Below are positions 14,708-22,458 of a stretch of 37,787 nucleotides of DNA, in pieces. The DNA comes from Pseudomonas putida. Lineage in GTDB: Bacteria; Pseudomonadota; Gammaproteobacteria; Pseudomonadales; Pseudomonadaceae. The stretch lies in the NCBI RefSeq assembly GCF_028682175.1, contig NZ_JANHKS010000052.1, positions 1 to 37,787 of the forward strand, read 5' to 3'. The position numbers were made by a program, and so were the translations under genes. Numbering within the stretch: position 1 is the first letter of the stretch; the number at the start of each line of letters is the position of its first letter. The notes under the pieces were generated by a model, which searched no databases, was not told where the DNA came from, and worked only from the letters and a program-made list of their open reading frames with translations.

Positions 14708-15943
14708 ATGACCACAAGCGCAATAGAACAACAAGCAGTCAATAGCGCGTCACAGTCACCGGTGGGCATCGAACCGGTCACAGGATTGATTCTCTCGGGA
14801 GGCGGTGCCCGCGCCGCCTATCAGGTCGGGGTGCTGGCGGGTATTGCGGACCTGTTGCCAATCGGTGCGAAAAACCCGTTCCCGGTGATTGTCGGCACGT
14901 CCGCCGGCGCCATCAACGCGGTGAAGCTGGCCAGCGGCGCCGCAGAATTCCGTACTGCCATTCATGAGCTGACGCTGTTCTGGCAGAGCTTTCGCAGCCA
15001 TCAGGTGCTGCGCAGCGACTGGGCCGGAGTGATTCGCCAGGCCGCTCGCTTCTTCGGTCGCAGCCTGCTCGGGATCGGTCGCAAGCAAGTGCCGGTGGCG
15101 CTGCTCAACAGCTCGCCCCTGCGTGATCTGCTGACCGAGCGTCTGGACCTGGCAGGCATCGATCAGGCCATCGATGGCCAGCACCTGCGGGCCGTGGCGA
15201 TCACCGCATTCGGTTATGAATCGGGGCAAGCCGTCACTTTCTATCAGGGGCGCGGCACCATCGATTCCTGGCTGCGGCATCGGCGCATCGGTTTGCCGAC
15301 CCGGCTGACGGTGGATCACCTGCTGGCAAGCTCGGCGATCCCGCTGTTGTTCGCCCCGGTCAAACTCGAACACGAATACTTCGGCGATGGCGCGGTGCGT
15401 CAGTCGGCGCCGATCAGCCCGGCGCTGCACCTGGGGGCCAATCGGGTGCTGGTGGTGGGCGTCAGCGGCAACCCCCGTGGCCTGGGCGCCAACACGCCGG
15501 TGCAGCGGGCAGTCAGCGGGGCGCAGCCGAGCCTGGCGCAGATTGGCGGGCACATGCTCAACAGCACCTTCATTGACAGCCTGGAAAGCGATATCGAACT
15601 GCTGGAGCGACTCAACCTGCTCAGCCGCATGATGCCGGTGACGCCTGAGCCGTCGCTGCAGGTGTCCGAACAGCCGACGCCTGCGCAATCCCTGGCGCCG
15701 GTGGAGGTGTTGGTGATTTCTCCCAGCCAGCCTATCGATGAAATCGCCGCGCGCCACCGTCGTGAACTGCCGCCGGCCCTGCGCACGTTTTTGCGCGGGC
15801 CGGGCGCGACCAAGACCAGCGGGGCAGGGGTGCTGAGTTATCTGCTGTTCGAGTCGGGGTATTGCAGCGAGCTGATCGAGCTGGGCCGCCGCGATGCGCT
15901 GGCCCAGAAGGAGCAGTTGATGAGGTTCTTGCAGTTGGCCTGA
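14708..15943 (+). CDS. Patatin-like phospholipase
   Basis: This 411-residue serine lipid acyl hydrolase has a Ser-Asp dyad. The oxyanion glycine stretch is SGGGARAAYQVG (about 30-41), the nucleophile S65 lies in VGTSAGAIN, and the aspartate D227 is in FGDGAV. The conserved SSAIPLLFAPV precedes it. A C-terminal extension of about 130 residues (from about 270) has no domain I recognise. There is no signal peptide, so it is probably cytoplasmic or membrane-associated. It begins 19 bases after lpxL with GGGAGCCGAGG upstream, so the two are likely one transcript. Pairing with a lipid A acyltransferase suggests a role in membrane lipid turnover, but that is inference. Confidence 0.9.
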   Translation: MTTSAIEQQAVNSASQSPVGIEPVTGLILSGGGARAAYQVGVLAGIADLLPIGAKNPFPVIVGTSAGAINAVKLASGAAEFRTAIHELTLFWQSFRSHQVLRSDWAGVIRQAARFFGRSLLGIGRKQVPVALLNSSPLRDLLTERLDLAGIDQAIDGQHLRAVAITAFGYESGQAVTFYQGRGTIDSWLRHRRIGLPTRLTVDHLLASSAIPLLFAPVKLEHEYFGDGAVRQSAPISPALHLGANRVLVVGVSGNPRGLGANTPVQRAVSGAQPSLAQIGGHMLNSTFIDSLESDIELLERLNLLSRMMPVTPEPSLQVSEQPTPAQSLAPVEVLVISPSQPIDEIAARHRRELPPALRTFLRGPGATKTSGAGVLSYLLFESGYCSELIELGRRDALAQKEQLMRFLQLA

Positions 15944-15970
15944 ACAGCCGAGGTTTGATGCGCCTGGCTC

Positions 15971-16062
15971 CTGTAGGAGTGAGCTTGCTCGCGATGACGG
16001 CGTGTCAGTCAATTGATGTTTATCAGACCCACCGCCATCGCGAGCAAGCTCACTCCTACAGG
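15971..16062. repeat. REPIN family B, copy (normal orientation)
   Basis: An inverted pair starts CTGTAGGAGTGAGCTTGCTC and ends with its reverse complement, about 92 bp with a short unpaired centre. It lies between the convergent patatin and pirin genes. Confidence 0.9.
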
Positions 16063-16102
16063 TATTTCGCCGAGCATTGGATCATTGGTGCGTCCCGGAA
16101 GA

Positions 16103-16957
16103 TCAAGCAGTCAACTTGTCATCCCGAAAATCGCGCAGTGCCTGTTCGATCTCTTCGCGGCTGTTCATCACGAACGGGCCGTATTGCACGATCGGCTCGC
16201 CCAGGGGCTTGCCGGCGATCAACAGCACCTTGGCGCCGGTTGCGGTGCTCAGTTGCAGCTCGCCGCTTTCCGACAGCCTTGCCAGACGGCTCTTGCCGAG
16301 TTTCTGCGGCTGGCCTGCAATCTCGATCTCGCCTTCGTACACGTACAGCAGCACGCGATGACCTTCAGGCACGATCGGGCTGATGTTTTTGCCTGCCGGG
16401 ATGTGCAAGTCGAAATACTGCGGCTCGGTGTCAGGGCGCTGCACCACGCCGGCCTGCTGCACCTGGCCGTCGTCGAACTGGCCGGCGATCACCACCACCT
16501 CGACGCCGTCCGGCGTGGTAATCCTGGGGATGCGCTCGGGCTGGATGTCGTCGTAGCCGGCGTCGCCCATCTTCGACTTGCCCGGCAGATTCAGCCACAG
16601 CTGGAAGCCGCGCATCACGCCTTCTTCCTGCTCGGGCATTTCGCTGTGGATCACGCCGCGCGCTGCGGTCATCCACTGCACGCCGCCCCCCTGCAACAGG
16701 CCCACGTTGCCCATGTGGTCTTCGTGGCGCATGCGGCCTTCGAGCATGTAGGTCACGGTTTCGAAACCGCGATGGGGGTGCGGCGGGAAGCCTGCGATGT
16801 AGTCGTCAGGTTTGTCGGAGCCGAATTCGTCGAGCATCAGGAACGGGTCGAACGCCTCGACGCCGGGGCCGCCGAACACGCGGGTCAGCTTGACGCCAGC
16901 ACCGTCCGAGGTCGGTTGACCGGCCTGGATCGACAGCACTTTGCGTAATTGAGTCAT
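16103..16957 (-). CDS. Pirin family protein
   Basis: This 284-residue bicupin protein has an N-terminal metal-binding cupin with the pirin signature FPPHPHRGFETVTYMLEG and a matching HSEMPEQ ligand segment. A pirin C-terminal cupin follows (VLLYVYEGEIEI). Bacterial pirins are iron-binding; some act as quercetin dioxygenases and others bind metabolic enzymes. I chose the ATG at 16957, which follows GGAG by 8 bases, over a GTG three codons upstream. It stands alone on the minus strand, convergent with the patatin gene and followed upstream by a REPIN. The actual substrate or partner is unknown. Confidence 0.9.
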   Translation of the reverse strand: MTQLRKVLSIQAGQPTSDGAGVKLTRVFGGPGVEAFDPFLMLDEFGSDKPDDYIAGFPPHPHRGFETVTYMLEGRMRHEDHMGNVGLLQGGGVQWMTAARGVIHSEMPEQEEGVMRGFQLWLNLPGKSKMGDAGYDDIQPERIPRITTPDGVEVVVIAGQFDDGQVQQAGVVQRPDTEPQYFDLHIPAGKNISPIVPEGHRVLLYVYEGEIEIAGQPQKLGKSRLARLSESGELQLSTATGAKVLLIAGKPLGEPIVQYGPFVMNSREEIEQALRDFRDDKLTA

Positions 16958-17064
16958 GGGGCTCACTCCGGAACAGGTGGGAATGGCGCCTATGGTATGC
17001 GGGTTGAAGCGATGAATGGGTGACGTTTTTGCGGGGTATTTATCAGGAATATAGATGGTTTACG

Positions 17065-17157
17065 CCTGTAGGAGCGCGCTTGCCCGCGATTACGGTCTGT
17101 CTGTGACATCACTGTCGGCTGACACACCGCCGTCGCGGGCAAGCGCGCTCCTACAGG
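17065..17157. repeat. REPIN family C variant, copy 2
   Basis: The pair begins CCTGTAGGAGCGCGCTTGCC and ends with its reverse complement. It is intermediate between families B (TGTAGGAG) and C (GCTTGCCCGCG). It lies just after the MlaA-like stop codon and before the pirin gene start. Confidence 0.9.
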
Positions 17158-17159
17158 GG

Positions 17160-17963
17160 TTATTCCGAAATCTGCAACTTGCGCGCTTCGGTGTACACGT
17201 ACCGCACCTTCTCGTACTCGAACGGCGAGTTCATCTGCCCGTAGCGGAAGCTGGTGGTGTAGCGTCGGTCGATGGCGCGCAGCAGGTACAGCTCCGGATG
17301 GTCCTCGCTGACCTGAGCCACGTTCAGGAAGTTGATCTGCGATTCGGCAGTGAAGTCGAACACCAGGCCACCGGTGTCGCGGAAGTTCGACGGGCCGAGA
17401 ATCGGCAGGACGAAGTACGGACCGGCCGGCACCCCATAGAAGCCCAGGGTCTGGCCGAAGTCTTCGCTCTGCTTGGGCAGGCCCATCTTGGTCGCCGGGT
17501 CCCACAGCCCTGCAATCCCCAGGGTGGTGTTGATGATCAGGCGCCCGGTGGTTTCCATCGAGCGCTTGCCCTTGAATTGCAACAGGCTGTTCAACAGGTT
17601 GGGCACATCGCCCAGGTTGCTGAAGAAGTTACTGACCCCGGTGCGCAGGAAACTTGGCGTGACGTATTTGTAGCCGTTGACCACCGGCAGGAACACCCAC
17701 TCGTCGAAACGGTAGTTGAAGTGGTAGACGCGGCGGTTCCAGGATTCCAGCGGGTCATAGACGTTGAGGGCGTTGAGCGACGAGCGCTCGAACTCCTGCT
17801 GGTCCAGGCCCGGGTTGAATTTCAGCGACTTCAGGGGCTCGGTGAAGCCATCCGGGCTTTCCACGCGCTTGACGGGTGCGGCCTGGGACACGATGGGTGC
17901 CTCGGCGGCTTGAACAGCGCCTGCGCAGAGCAGTGCGGCAGTCAGCAAAAGATGTTTAGCCAC
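17160..17963 (-). CDS. MlaA/VacJ family protein without a clear lipobox
   Basis: This 267-residue protein has the MlaA domain (about 60-250): DPLESWNRRVYHFNYRFDEWVFLPVVNGY, then GDVPNLLNSLLQFK and GRLIINTTLGIAGLWDPA, then PYFVLPILGPSNFRDTGG. MlaA is the outer-membrane entry point that extracts misplaced phospholipids for retrograde transport. Here the signal peptide (MAKHLLLTAALLCAGAVQA) has a cysteine, but the residues before it (A-L-L-C) do not make a lipobox; cleavage by signal peptidase I after VQA is more likely. The gene overlaps the upstream alpha/beta hydrolase by 8 bases. Pseudomonads have a second, lipoprotein VacJ elsewhere, so this is probably a paralogue with its own partner. Confidence 0.9.
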   Translation of the reverse strand: MAKHLLLTAALLCAGAVQAAEAPIVSQAAPVKRVESPDGFTEPLKSLKFNPGLDQQEFERSSLNALNVYDPLESWNRRVYHFNYRFDEWVFLPVVNGYKYVTPSFLRTGVSNFFSNLGDVPNLLNSLLQFKGKRSMETTGRLIINTTLGIAGLWDPATKMGLPKQSEDFGQTLGFYGVPAGPYFVLPILGPSNFRDTGGLVFDFTAESQINFLNVAQVSEDHPELYLLRAIDRRYTTSFRYGQMNSPFEYEKVRYVYTEARKLQISE

Positions 17964-19254
17964 GGAAGAACTCCAGCATGGCGTCGCTGTTGACGCGATA
18001 GTTCATGTTGCCGCAATGACCGCCATACGGGTAAACGGTCAGGCGATCGCCAAAGGTCTTGCGCAGGAAACCCAGGTCGCCCGGGCCAAGGATCACGTCG
18101 TCGGCGTTGTGCATGACGGCGATCTTCTTGCTGCCGGCCAGGTAATCCTTGAGTGCATACAGGCTCACCTGGTCGACCAGTTGCAGCAGGCTGCCACCGT
18201 CGGTGCGGGCGCGCCACATCGGGATCACCTGTTCGGTCACGTAGCAGTCGAAGTCGCACTGCAAGGCTCGCTTGAGGAACGGTGACAGGCTGGTGCCTTC
18301 GCTGATCGGCGTCTTGGGCGGGGTGATCAGGCCACGGCGGTTGATCAGGTCGGAGGTGAACGCGATGTCGGCAGCCGAGAAACGGAACGAGGTGCCGATC
18401 AGCATCGCCATCTGTTCGTTGGACAGGTGCTGCTTGGACTGCTGGAAGTCGTAGAGCAGCGCGTCGTTGAGGTCGATGTAGCCTTTCTCGCGGAAGTAGC
18501 GGGTCAGCTTCTGCAGCACCAGTTCATAGAAGGTGGTGCTGTTGGTGATGCCTTTCACCTCGGTCTGCACCAGTTTGTCCAGGTTGGTGATCGAGGTGTA
18601 GAGGTTCACCGGCGGGTTGATCAGCAGCACTTTCTTGAAGTTGAAACTGCGGCGGGTCTCGTCCAGTTTGCTGACGAAGGCTGCGTCCAGCGCGCCGAGG
18701 CTGTAGCCGGTCAGGTAATACTCGGTGACTTGCAGCTTGCTCTGCTGGGCGCGCACGGCCTGCATGACCCGGTACAGGTCTTCGGCGTCTTCGCTGGTGA
18801 CGCCGGGGGTGGCGAAACGCGAGGCGGCGCTCATGAAGTCGTAGCTGGTCGGCGACGAAAGCTGTACGACGTTATACCCGGCTCCGTAATACAGGCGCTT
18901 GAGGTATTCGTTGAGTGTGCTGTTGTACGGTGCGCCGGTGCCCGCGATCAGGAAGATCAGTGGCGCCGGCTTGTCCTGCTTGGCCAGGCGATAGCGCAGT
19001 TTCTTCACTGCCCAGAAGTTGTCCGGCAGCGTGAACTCGCGATCCGGGCGCAAGGTAAGGCTGTAGTCGTCCTGGTCGATATCGGCGTCTTCAGGCACTT
19101 TCGCACGCAGATCCGGAGGCGTAGTGGCGATGGTCGCTTCAAACGGGTTGGTCAGAGGGAAGCCATAGCTGGACGGATCGACGTCGACCGCCATCACGGA
19201 CGCACTCAAGAACAGGCCGCCAGACAGGGCGGCGAGGCGTAAAAAACGAAGCAT
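17956..19254 (-). CDS. Secreted alpha/beta hydrolase coupled to the MlaA-like gene
   Basis: This 432-residue protein has a signal peptide (MLRFLRLAALSGGLFLSASVMA), so it should be periplasmic or outer-membrane associated. An alpha/beta-hydrolase core follows: IFLIAGTGAPYN (oxyanion region), the nucleophile elbow GYSLG with S185, NADDVILGPGD (acid region), and GHCGNMN near the C-terminus for the histidine. I chose the ATG at 19254, 8 bases after AAGGGA, because the frame upstream is open but unlike a secreted start. Its stop overlaps the MlaA-like start by 8 bases, so the products are probably made in fixed ratio. I do not recognise a named family; a phospholipase or acyltransferase acting with MlaA is inference from position. 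Confidence 0.82.
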   Translation of the reverse strand: MLRFLRLAALSGGLFLSASVMAVDVDPSSYGFPLTNPFEATIATTPPDLRAKVPEDADIDQDDYSLTLRPDREFTLPDNFWAVKKLRYRLAKQDKPAPLIFLIAGTGAPYNSTLNEYLKRLYYGAGYNVVQLSSPTSYDFMSAASRFATPGVTSEDAEDLYRVMQAVRAQQSKLQVTEYYLTGYSLGALDAAFVSKLDETRRSFNFKKVLLINPPVNLYTSITNLDKLVQTEVKGITNSTTFYELVLQKLTRYFREKGYIDLNDALLYDFQQSKQHLSNEQMAMLIGTSFRFSAADIAFTSDLINRRGLITPPKTPISEGTSLSPFLKRALQCDFDCYVTEQVIPMWRARTDGGSLLQLVDQVSLYALKDYLAGSKKIAVMHNADDVILGPGDLGFLRKTFGDRLTVYPYGGHCGNMNYRVNSDAMLEFFRG

Positions 19255-19493
19255 GACTGAATCCCTTGGGAAGAAGTGCTGTTGAGATACGCAGGCTATG
19301 ACCCGGGTACGGGGCGAAAAGTGCCGTAGTGGCATTTTGCACCGTATTTGAGTCATCCCCGTACAGACCCTAGGCGACAATACAGGTTCCAGCACCTTTG
19401 GCGTGTCAGCTTGTGCTTTTTATGTGAGGCAGATGCCGTTCGCTGTCTGCTACGGATATGCTGAGCGTCGTTTTTTTGCCCTTGGGGTGTGTT

Positions 19494-19868
19494 GTGTCCC
19501 GTCGTCTGCCGCAGGTATTGCTGTTACTCGCCCTGGCGCTCTGGCTGGCTGCCAGCTATGGCGTGCGCTATGGCCTGATGGAGGATGTGCGTTGGGTGGG
19601 GGCCTGTTCCGACGAGGCCGTTGCGCACTGGCAATGTTCGGTGCGTTCGAACCTGGGGCTGTTGATTCACTTCGGTGTGCTGGGCTGGGGCGCGTTGATT
19701 GCGTCGGTGCTCGGGTTTGCCTTGCCGAACCGTGTTGGCCGCTACCTTGCCTGGGTGGGTTTGCTGCTGGGGATGCTGGCGCTGGTGCTGTACTCGGCCA
19801 GCCTTGCGGTGTTTGCCGTAGTCATCGCCGGGTTGCGGTTGGTGCGTAGAACAAATACGGCCCCGTAG
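19494..19868 (+). CDS. Small four-helix membrane protein, function unknown
   Basis: This 124-residue hydrophobic protein has about three to four membrane segments (VLLLLALALWLAASYGV; LLIHFGVLGWGALIASVLGF; YLAWVGLLLGMLALVLYSA; LAVFAVVIAGL). A short loop carries two cysteines (GACSDEAVAHWQCS) that may form a periplasmic disulfide. A GTG start at 19494 follows TTGGGGTG; an ATG 12 codons upstream (19458) is possible. It is divergent from the alpha/beta hydrolase and followed by a REPIN. No family is recognised, and no function is proposed. Confidence 0.75.
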   Translation: MSRRLPQVLLLLALALWLAASYGVRYGLMEDVRWVGACSDEAVAHWQCSVRSNLGLLIHFGVLGWGALIASVLGFALPNRVGRYLAWVGLLLGMLALVLYSASLAVFAVVIAGLRLVRRTNTAP

Positions 19869-19955
19869 CAGCACGGCTTGCCGGCGGGAGCGTCGTGTCA
19901 GGCGATGCATCTTTGGCTGATCCACTGCTCCCGCCGGCAAGCCGTGCTGCTACGG
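19863..19955. repeat. REPIN family A, copy 4
   Basis: A complete long-loop pair starts immediately after the stop codon of the small membrane protein and ends about 35 bases before the sRNA terminator hairpin. Its arms are CCGTAGCAGCACGGCTTGCC and the reverse complement. Confidence 0.9.
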
Positions 19956-19987
19956 AGGGGGCAGATGCATTATCTAAATCCCCGACA

Positions 19988-20364
19988 GCATAAAGGGGAG
20001 CCGAGGCTCCCCTTTAAATCGTTGCACGTGCTCTTTCTTATTGTTTTAGGGCGGTCTGTTGTTGTTTTTGGCAACCGGTCCCTTCACAGCGTTTTGGCGG
20101 TCCCCATCCGGGACACAAGAGCAAACGTATTTTTTTGAGCGCTTATCTGCTTTGGTCCACTTCGCTATCGCGACAGACCCAACCCGTTCGGACGCTACCT
20201 TGAGGTAGTTTTATTGTTCTCTGTAGGGTGGTGAGGCCGAAGCCCCTGCAAAGCACATCTACTCCAAAAAAATCAGTTGGCTGCGTCTCTGTACCGTTGT
20301 TCTTGTTATGTCAGAGCCGATTCATCTTATTTTTATTGGGTTTTCACATTTTGTTCTTGTTATG
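19988..20364 (-). ncRNA. CrcZ/CrcY/CrcX-family Hfq-Crc sequestering sRNA
   Basis: About 375 nt on the minus strand have no convincing gene but carry the hallmarks of the CrcZ family. Five A-rich motifs of the AAnAAnAA type occur on the transcript: AACAAGAACAAAA (about 20349-20363), CATAACAAGAACAACGG (20294-20309), AGAACAATAAAAC (20207-20221), AAAAACAACAACAG (20056-20069) and TAAAACAATAAGA (20036-20048). A sigma-54 promoter lies just upstream and a strong hairpin ends it. Length fits known members (about 350-400 nt). In this family the RNA binds Hfq with Crc and lifts catabolite repression; transcription is CbrAB-RpoN dependent. Here the locus is not next to cbrAB, so CrcY or CrcX is more likely than CrcZ; I cannot say which. 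Confidence 0.87.
19991..20016 (-). terminator. Terminator hairpin of the sRNA
   Basis: A 12-bp perfect stem, TAAAGGGGAGCC with GGCTCCCCTTTA, has a two-base loop. On the minus strand the 3' arm ends in CCCCTTTAT, a short U-run. It defines the 3' end of the sRNA and may also stop plus-strand transcription from the small membrane protein gene. Confidence 0.85.
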
Positions 20365-20375
20365 CAGGAGATATA

Positions 20376-20390
20376 GCAGGTGCCGTGCCA
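20376..20390 (-). promoter_or_regulatory. Sigma-54 (-24/-12) promoter of the sRNA
   Basis: The minus strand reads TGGCACGGCACCTGC, matching the RpoN consensus TGGCACG-N4-TTGC except one base. The -24 GG and -12 GC are correctly spaced. The -12 element lies about 12 bases before the predicted transcript start at 20363-20365. RpoN promoters need an enhancer-binding activator. Confidence 0.85.
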
Positions 20391-20471
20391 ACTTTTTAAA
20401 AGCCTTTAAAATCAATGGGTTGCTGATTTCTCTGGTTTGTCGGCTGCTCCGGCGTCAGCTATTCTGTTTCC

Positions 20472-20514
20472 GTGTTACCCGGATTCTGTTCAGTAATCCC
20501 CTCAGCGGTAACAC
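20472..20514. promoter_or_regulatory. Candidate activator (UAS) inverted repeat for the sRNA promoter
   Basis: A perfect 8-bp inverted repeat, GTGTTACC (20472-20479) and GGTAACAC (20507-20514), lies about 110-150 bases upstream of the sRNA start. That is the usual place for an enhancer-binding protein such as CbrB. The distal arm is inside the last codons of the GH17 gene. Assignment to CbrB is inferred from position. Confidence 0.45.
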
Positions 20515-22061
20515 AATGTGTTCCGCACGCTGCGCCACAGCGCCAGGGTCATCAAGGCGCAGGCCAGGGCCCATCCCAGCGCCTGCGGATTGCTCCAGCC
20601 CTCACGCAGCAGTTGCGGGACGATCCCCGCGCCGACGATAAACGCCAGCAGCGCCGTCTCACGCGGCGACACCCTCACGGGCCTGAACAAATAGAAGAGG
20701 GCGGGCAGCCAGAGCGTTGCCGTGGGAAAACTGCGGTAACGAGGATCGAACACCATCGCCAGCATCATTCCTGCCGCCCCGAACCCTGCCGCGCCCAGCC
20801 ACCAGAAAGCCCTGGCATCCAGCCAATTGAATGCCCGCCCGCGCCAGCCGGTTCTGGCCGACAGGGTCAAGGCGGCGTGGGCCAGCACCAGCAGATTCAA
20901 CGCCACCAGTGCCAGCGCCCACAGGTACTCCCCGGTAAAACGGCTGGTGACCCGCGCCAGTTCGCCCCAAGTACCGATGCAACAGCCGCCGAACACCGCC
21001 AGCAATGGCAGGATCAGCGCCTGGCGCGGCTGGGTCACCCGTCCGGCCAGCGCCAGCGCGATCAGGGCAATCCCCCCGCTGACGGCCAGCCATACCGGCC
21101 ACAGTGGCAGGTTCGACACGGGGCCGGCCAATACGCCTTTCTCCTGGCGATCAGCATCGAACAGTCCCCAGTAACCCCCGACCGCACCTTCAGCCCCGCG
21201 TTTCCACGGCTGGTCGAAGGCTTCGATCAGGTTGTAGTGCCAGCCGTTGTGCTCGGCCATGGCGACAAAACTGCGAATGAACCTCGCCTCATTGACCCGG
21301 CTCGGCAGCGCGGTTTCCCGCTGCCGGCCTTCGCTGGGCCAGCCGGTTTCACCGATCAGGATGTCTTTGGGGGCGAACTTCTCGCCGAAGGTCTGACGGA
21401 TCTGCGCCACGTGAGCCAACGCATCGTCGATGCCCCTGGGGTCGTCTTCCCAGTAGGGCAGCAGGTGGATGGTCAGGAAATCCACGGCGGGCGCGATGTC
21501 CGGGTATTGCAGCCAGTACTCCCAGACATCGGCGTAGGTCACCGGTTGTCTGACCTGGGCCTTGACCCGGCCGATCAGCTTCGCCAGTTGCGCGCCGGTC
21601 ACTTCCTTGCGTAACAGGGTTTCGTTACCGACGATCACAGCGGTGACAACATCGGGGTAGGCGTTGGCCTCCTTGATCAGCGCCTTGATCTCCTTGTCAG
21701 TGTCCGCTGCACTGGCGCTGACCCAGGCGCCTAGCATCACCTTCAGCCCGTGCTTGCGCGCAAGCTCCGGGATCGCCTCCAGGCCCGTCATCGAATAGGT
21801 GCGGATGCATTCAAAGCGCGTCGCCAGCAAGGCAAGGTCCGCATCCATGCGTGCGGGGCGCGGCTTGAAGGGCTGGTCGAACGGAGACTGATCCTTGTCG
21901 AACGGCGTGTAGGAGGCGCATTGCAGCTTGTGCGTGGGTGTCGCGGCGTCAGGCAAAACCACAGGTTTCCCCAGGCCGTACCAGTAACCGCACAGGGCAA
22001 ACAGAGCAATCAGACAGGAGCAAATGTAAAGGACGACAGGCGAGCGGGAAGTGGCGGGCAT
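20502..22061 (-). CDS. GH17-type membrane beta-glucan glucosyltransferase/synthase
   Basis: This 519-residue protein has an N-terminal membrane anchor (about 9-30) and a GH17 catalytic domain (about 45-315). The acid/base Glu is E147 in VIVGNETLL and the nucleophile is E238 in LIGETGWPSEG. Seven or eight transmembrane helices follow (about 320-510). This fits the proteobacterial non-Leloir glucosyltransferases that extend or branch beta-1,3-glucans, thought to modify periplasmic or surface glucans. I chose the ATG at 22061, since upstream codons run through a repeat; no clear Shine-Dalgarno is visible. It is transcribed toward the sRNA, whose activator site overlaps its last codons. Linkage specificity is not visible. 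Confidence 0.88.
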   Translation of the reverse strand: MPATSRSPVVLYICSCLIALFALCGYWYGLGKPVVLPDAATPTHKLQCASYTPFDKDQSPFDQPFKPRPARMDADLALLATRFECIRTYSMTGLEAIPELARKHGLKVMLGAWVSASAADTDKEIKALIKEANAYPDVVTAVIVGNETLLRKEVTGAQLAKLIGRVKAQVRQPVTYADVWEYWLQYPDIAPAVDFLTIHLLPYWEDDPRGIDDALAHVAQIRQTFGEKFAPKDILIGETGWPSEGRQRETALPSRVNEARFIRSFVAMAEHNGWHYNLIEAFDQPWKRGAEGAVGGYWGLFDADRQEKGVLAGPVSNLPLWPVWLAVSGGIALIALALAGRVTQPRQALILPLLAVFGGCCIGTWGELARVTSRFTGEYLWALALVALNLLVLAHAALTLSARTGWRGRAFNWLDARAFWWLGAAGFGAAGMMLAMVFDPRYRSFPTATLWLPALFYLFRPVRVSPRETALLAFIVGAGIVPQLLREGWSNPQALGWALACALMTLALWRSVRNTLCYR

Positions 22062-22088
22062 GATCGGGCCAAAAGAGGGGCAAGCCCC

Positions 22089-22172
22089 TAGCTTCAAGCT
22101 TTGAGCTCCAAGCCGCAAGAGAGCGTACGGCGCCGCTTTTTCTTGCCGCTTGAGGCTTGCAGCTTGGCGCTG
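22089..22172. repeat. Inverted repeat family D, copy 2
   Basis: About 84 bp of imperfect inverted repeat is made of AGCTTCAAGCTTTGAGCTCC-type units, with GCTTGAGGCTTGCAGCTTGG on the right. It is related to the element at 853-942. It sits just before the GH17 start. The rest of the gap to betX (22173-22458) holds no gene I can support, only presumed promoter sequence. Confidence 0.75.
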
Positions 22173-22458
22173 TCTTTTTTCATGCAATTTTCGGACGGAC
22201 TGCGACTGCTTTTACGACCTGTTTGTCGTTGATGGCCCAGTGATGTCGTTTCCCGTTGCCTGAGTGTCGCTAAGAGGAAAGGCACAAGGTTGGTGGGGGT
22301 TGATGATCGTTTCGTCAACGCAGCGAGTGCGGCTGCGCAGGCAAGTGGTTAAAGCGTGAAGGCCGGGCGATGCGCCAAATGTGGGCGAGCGTCGAAGGCC
22401 AAAAAAAACGTTAACGAAATCCGACGACCGTCGGGTTCAGACTACCGGGGAAGTACAG

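Noticed and set aside
13600..14781. Upstream extension of minC by about 390 codons
   Set aside because: The extra part is antisense to lpxL; MinC family proteins start at the MSQ site and a promoter candidate lies between.
20228..20641. A possible 137-codon protein on the plus strand over the sRNA promoter
   Set aside because: Its sequence has no family match I know, and the same bases fit a sigma-54 promoter and A-rich sRNA motifs on the other strand.
22089..22187. N-terminal extension of the GH17 enzyme to 22187
   Set aside because: The extra codons run through an inverted repeat and encode a basic stretch without a signal or ribosome site; the anchor helix begins after 22061.
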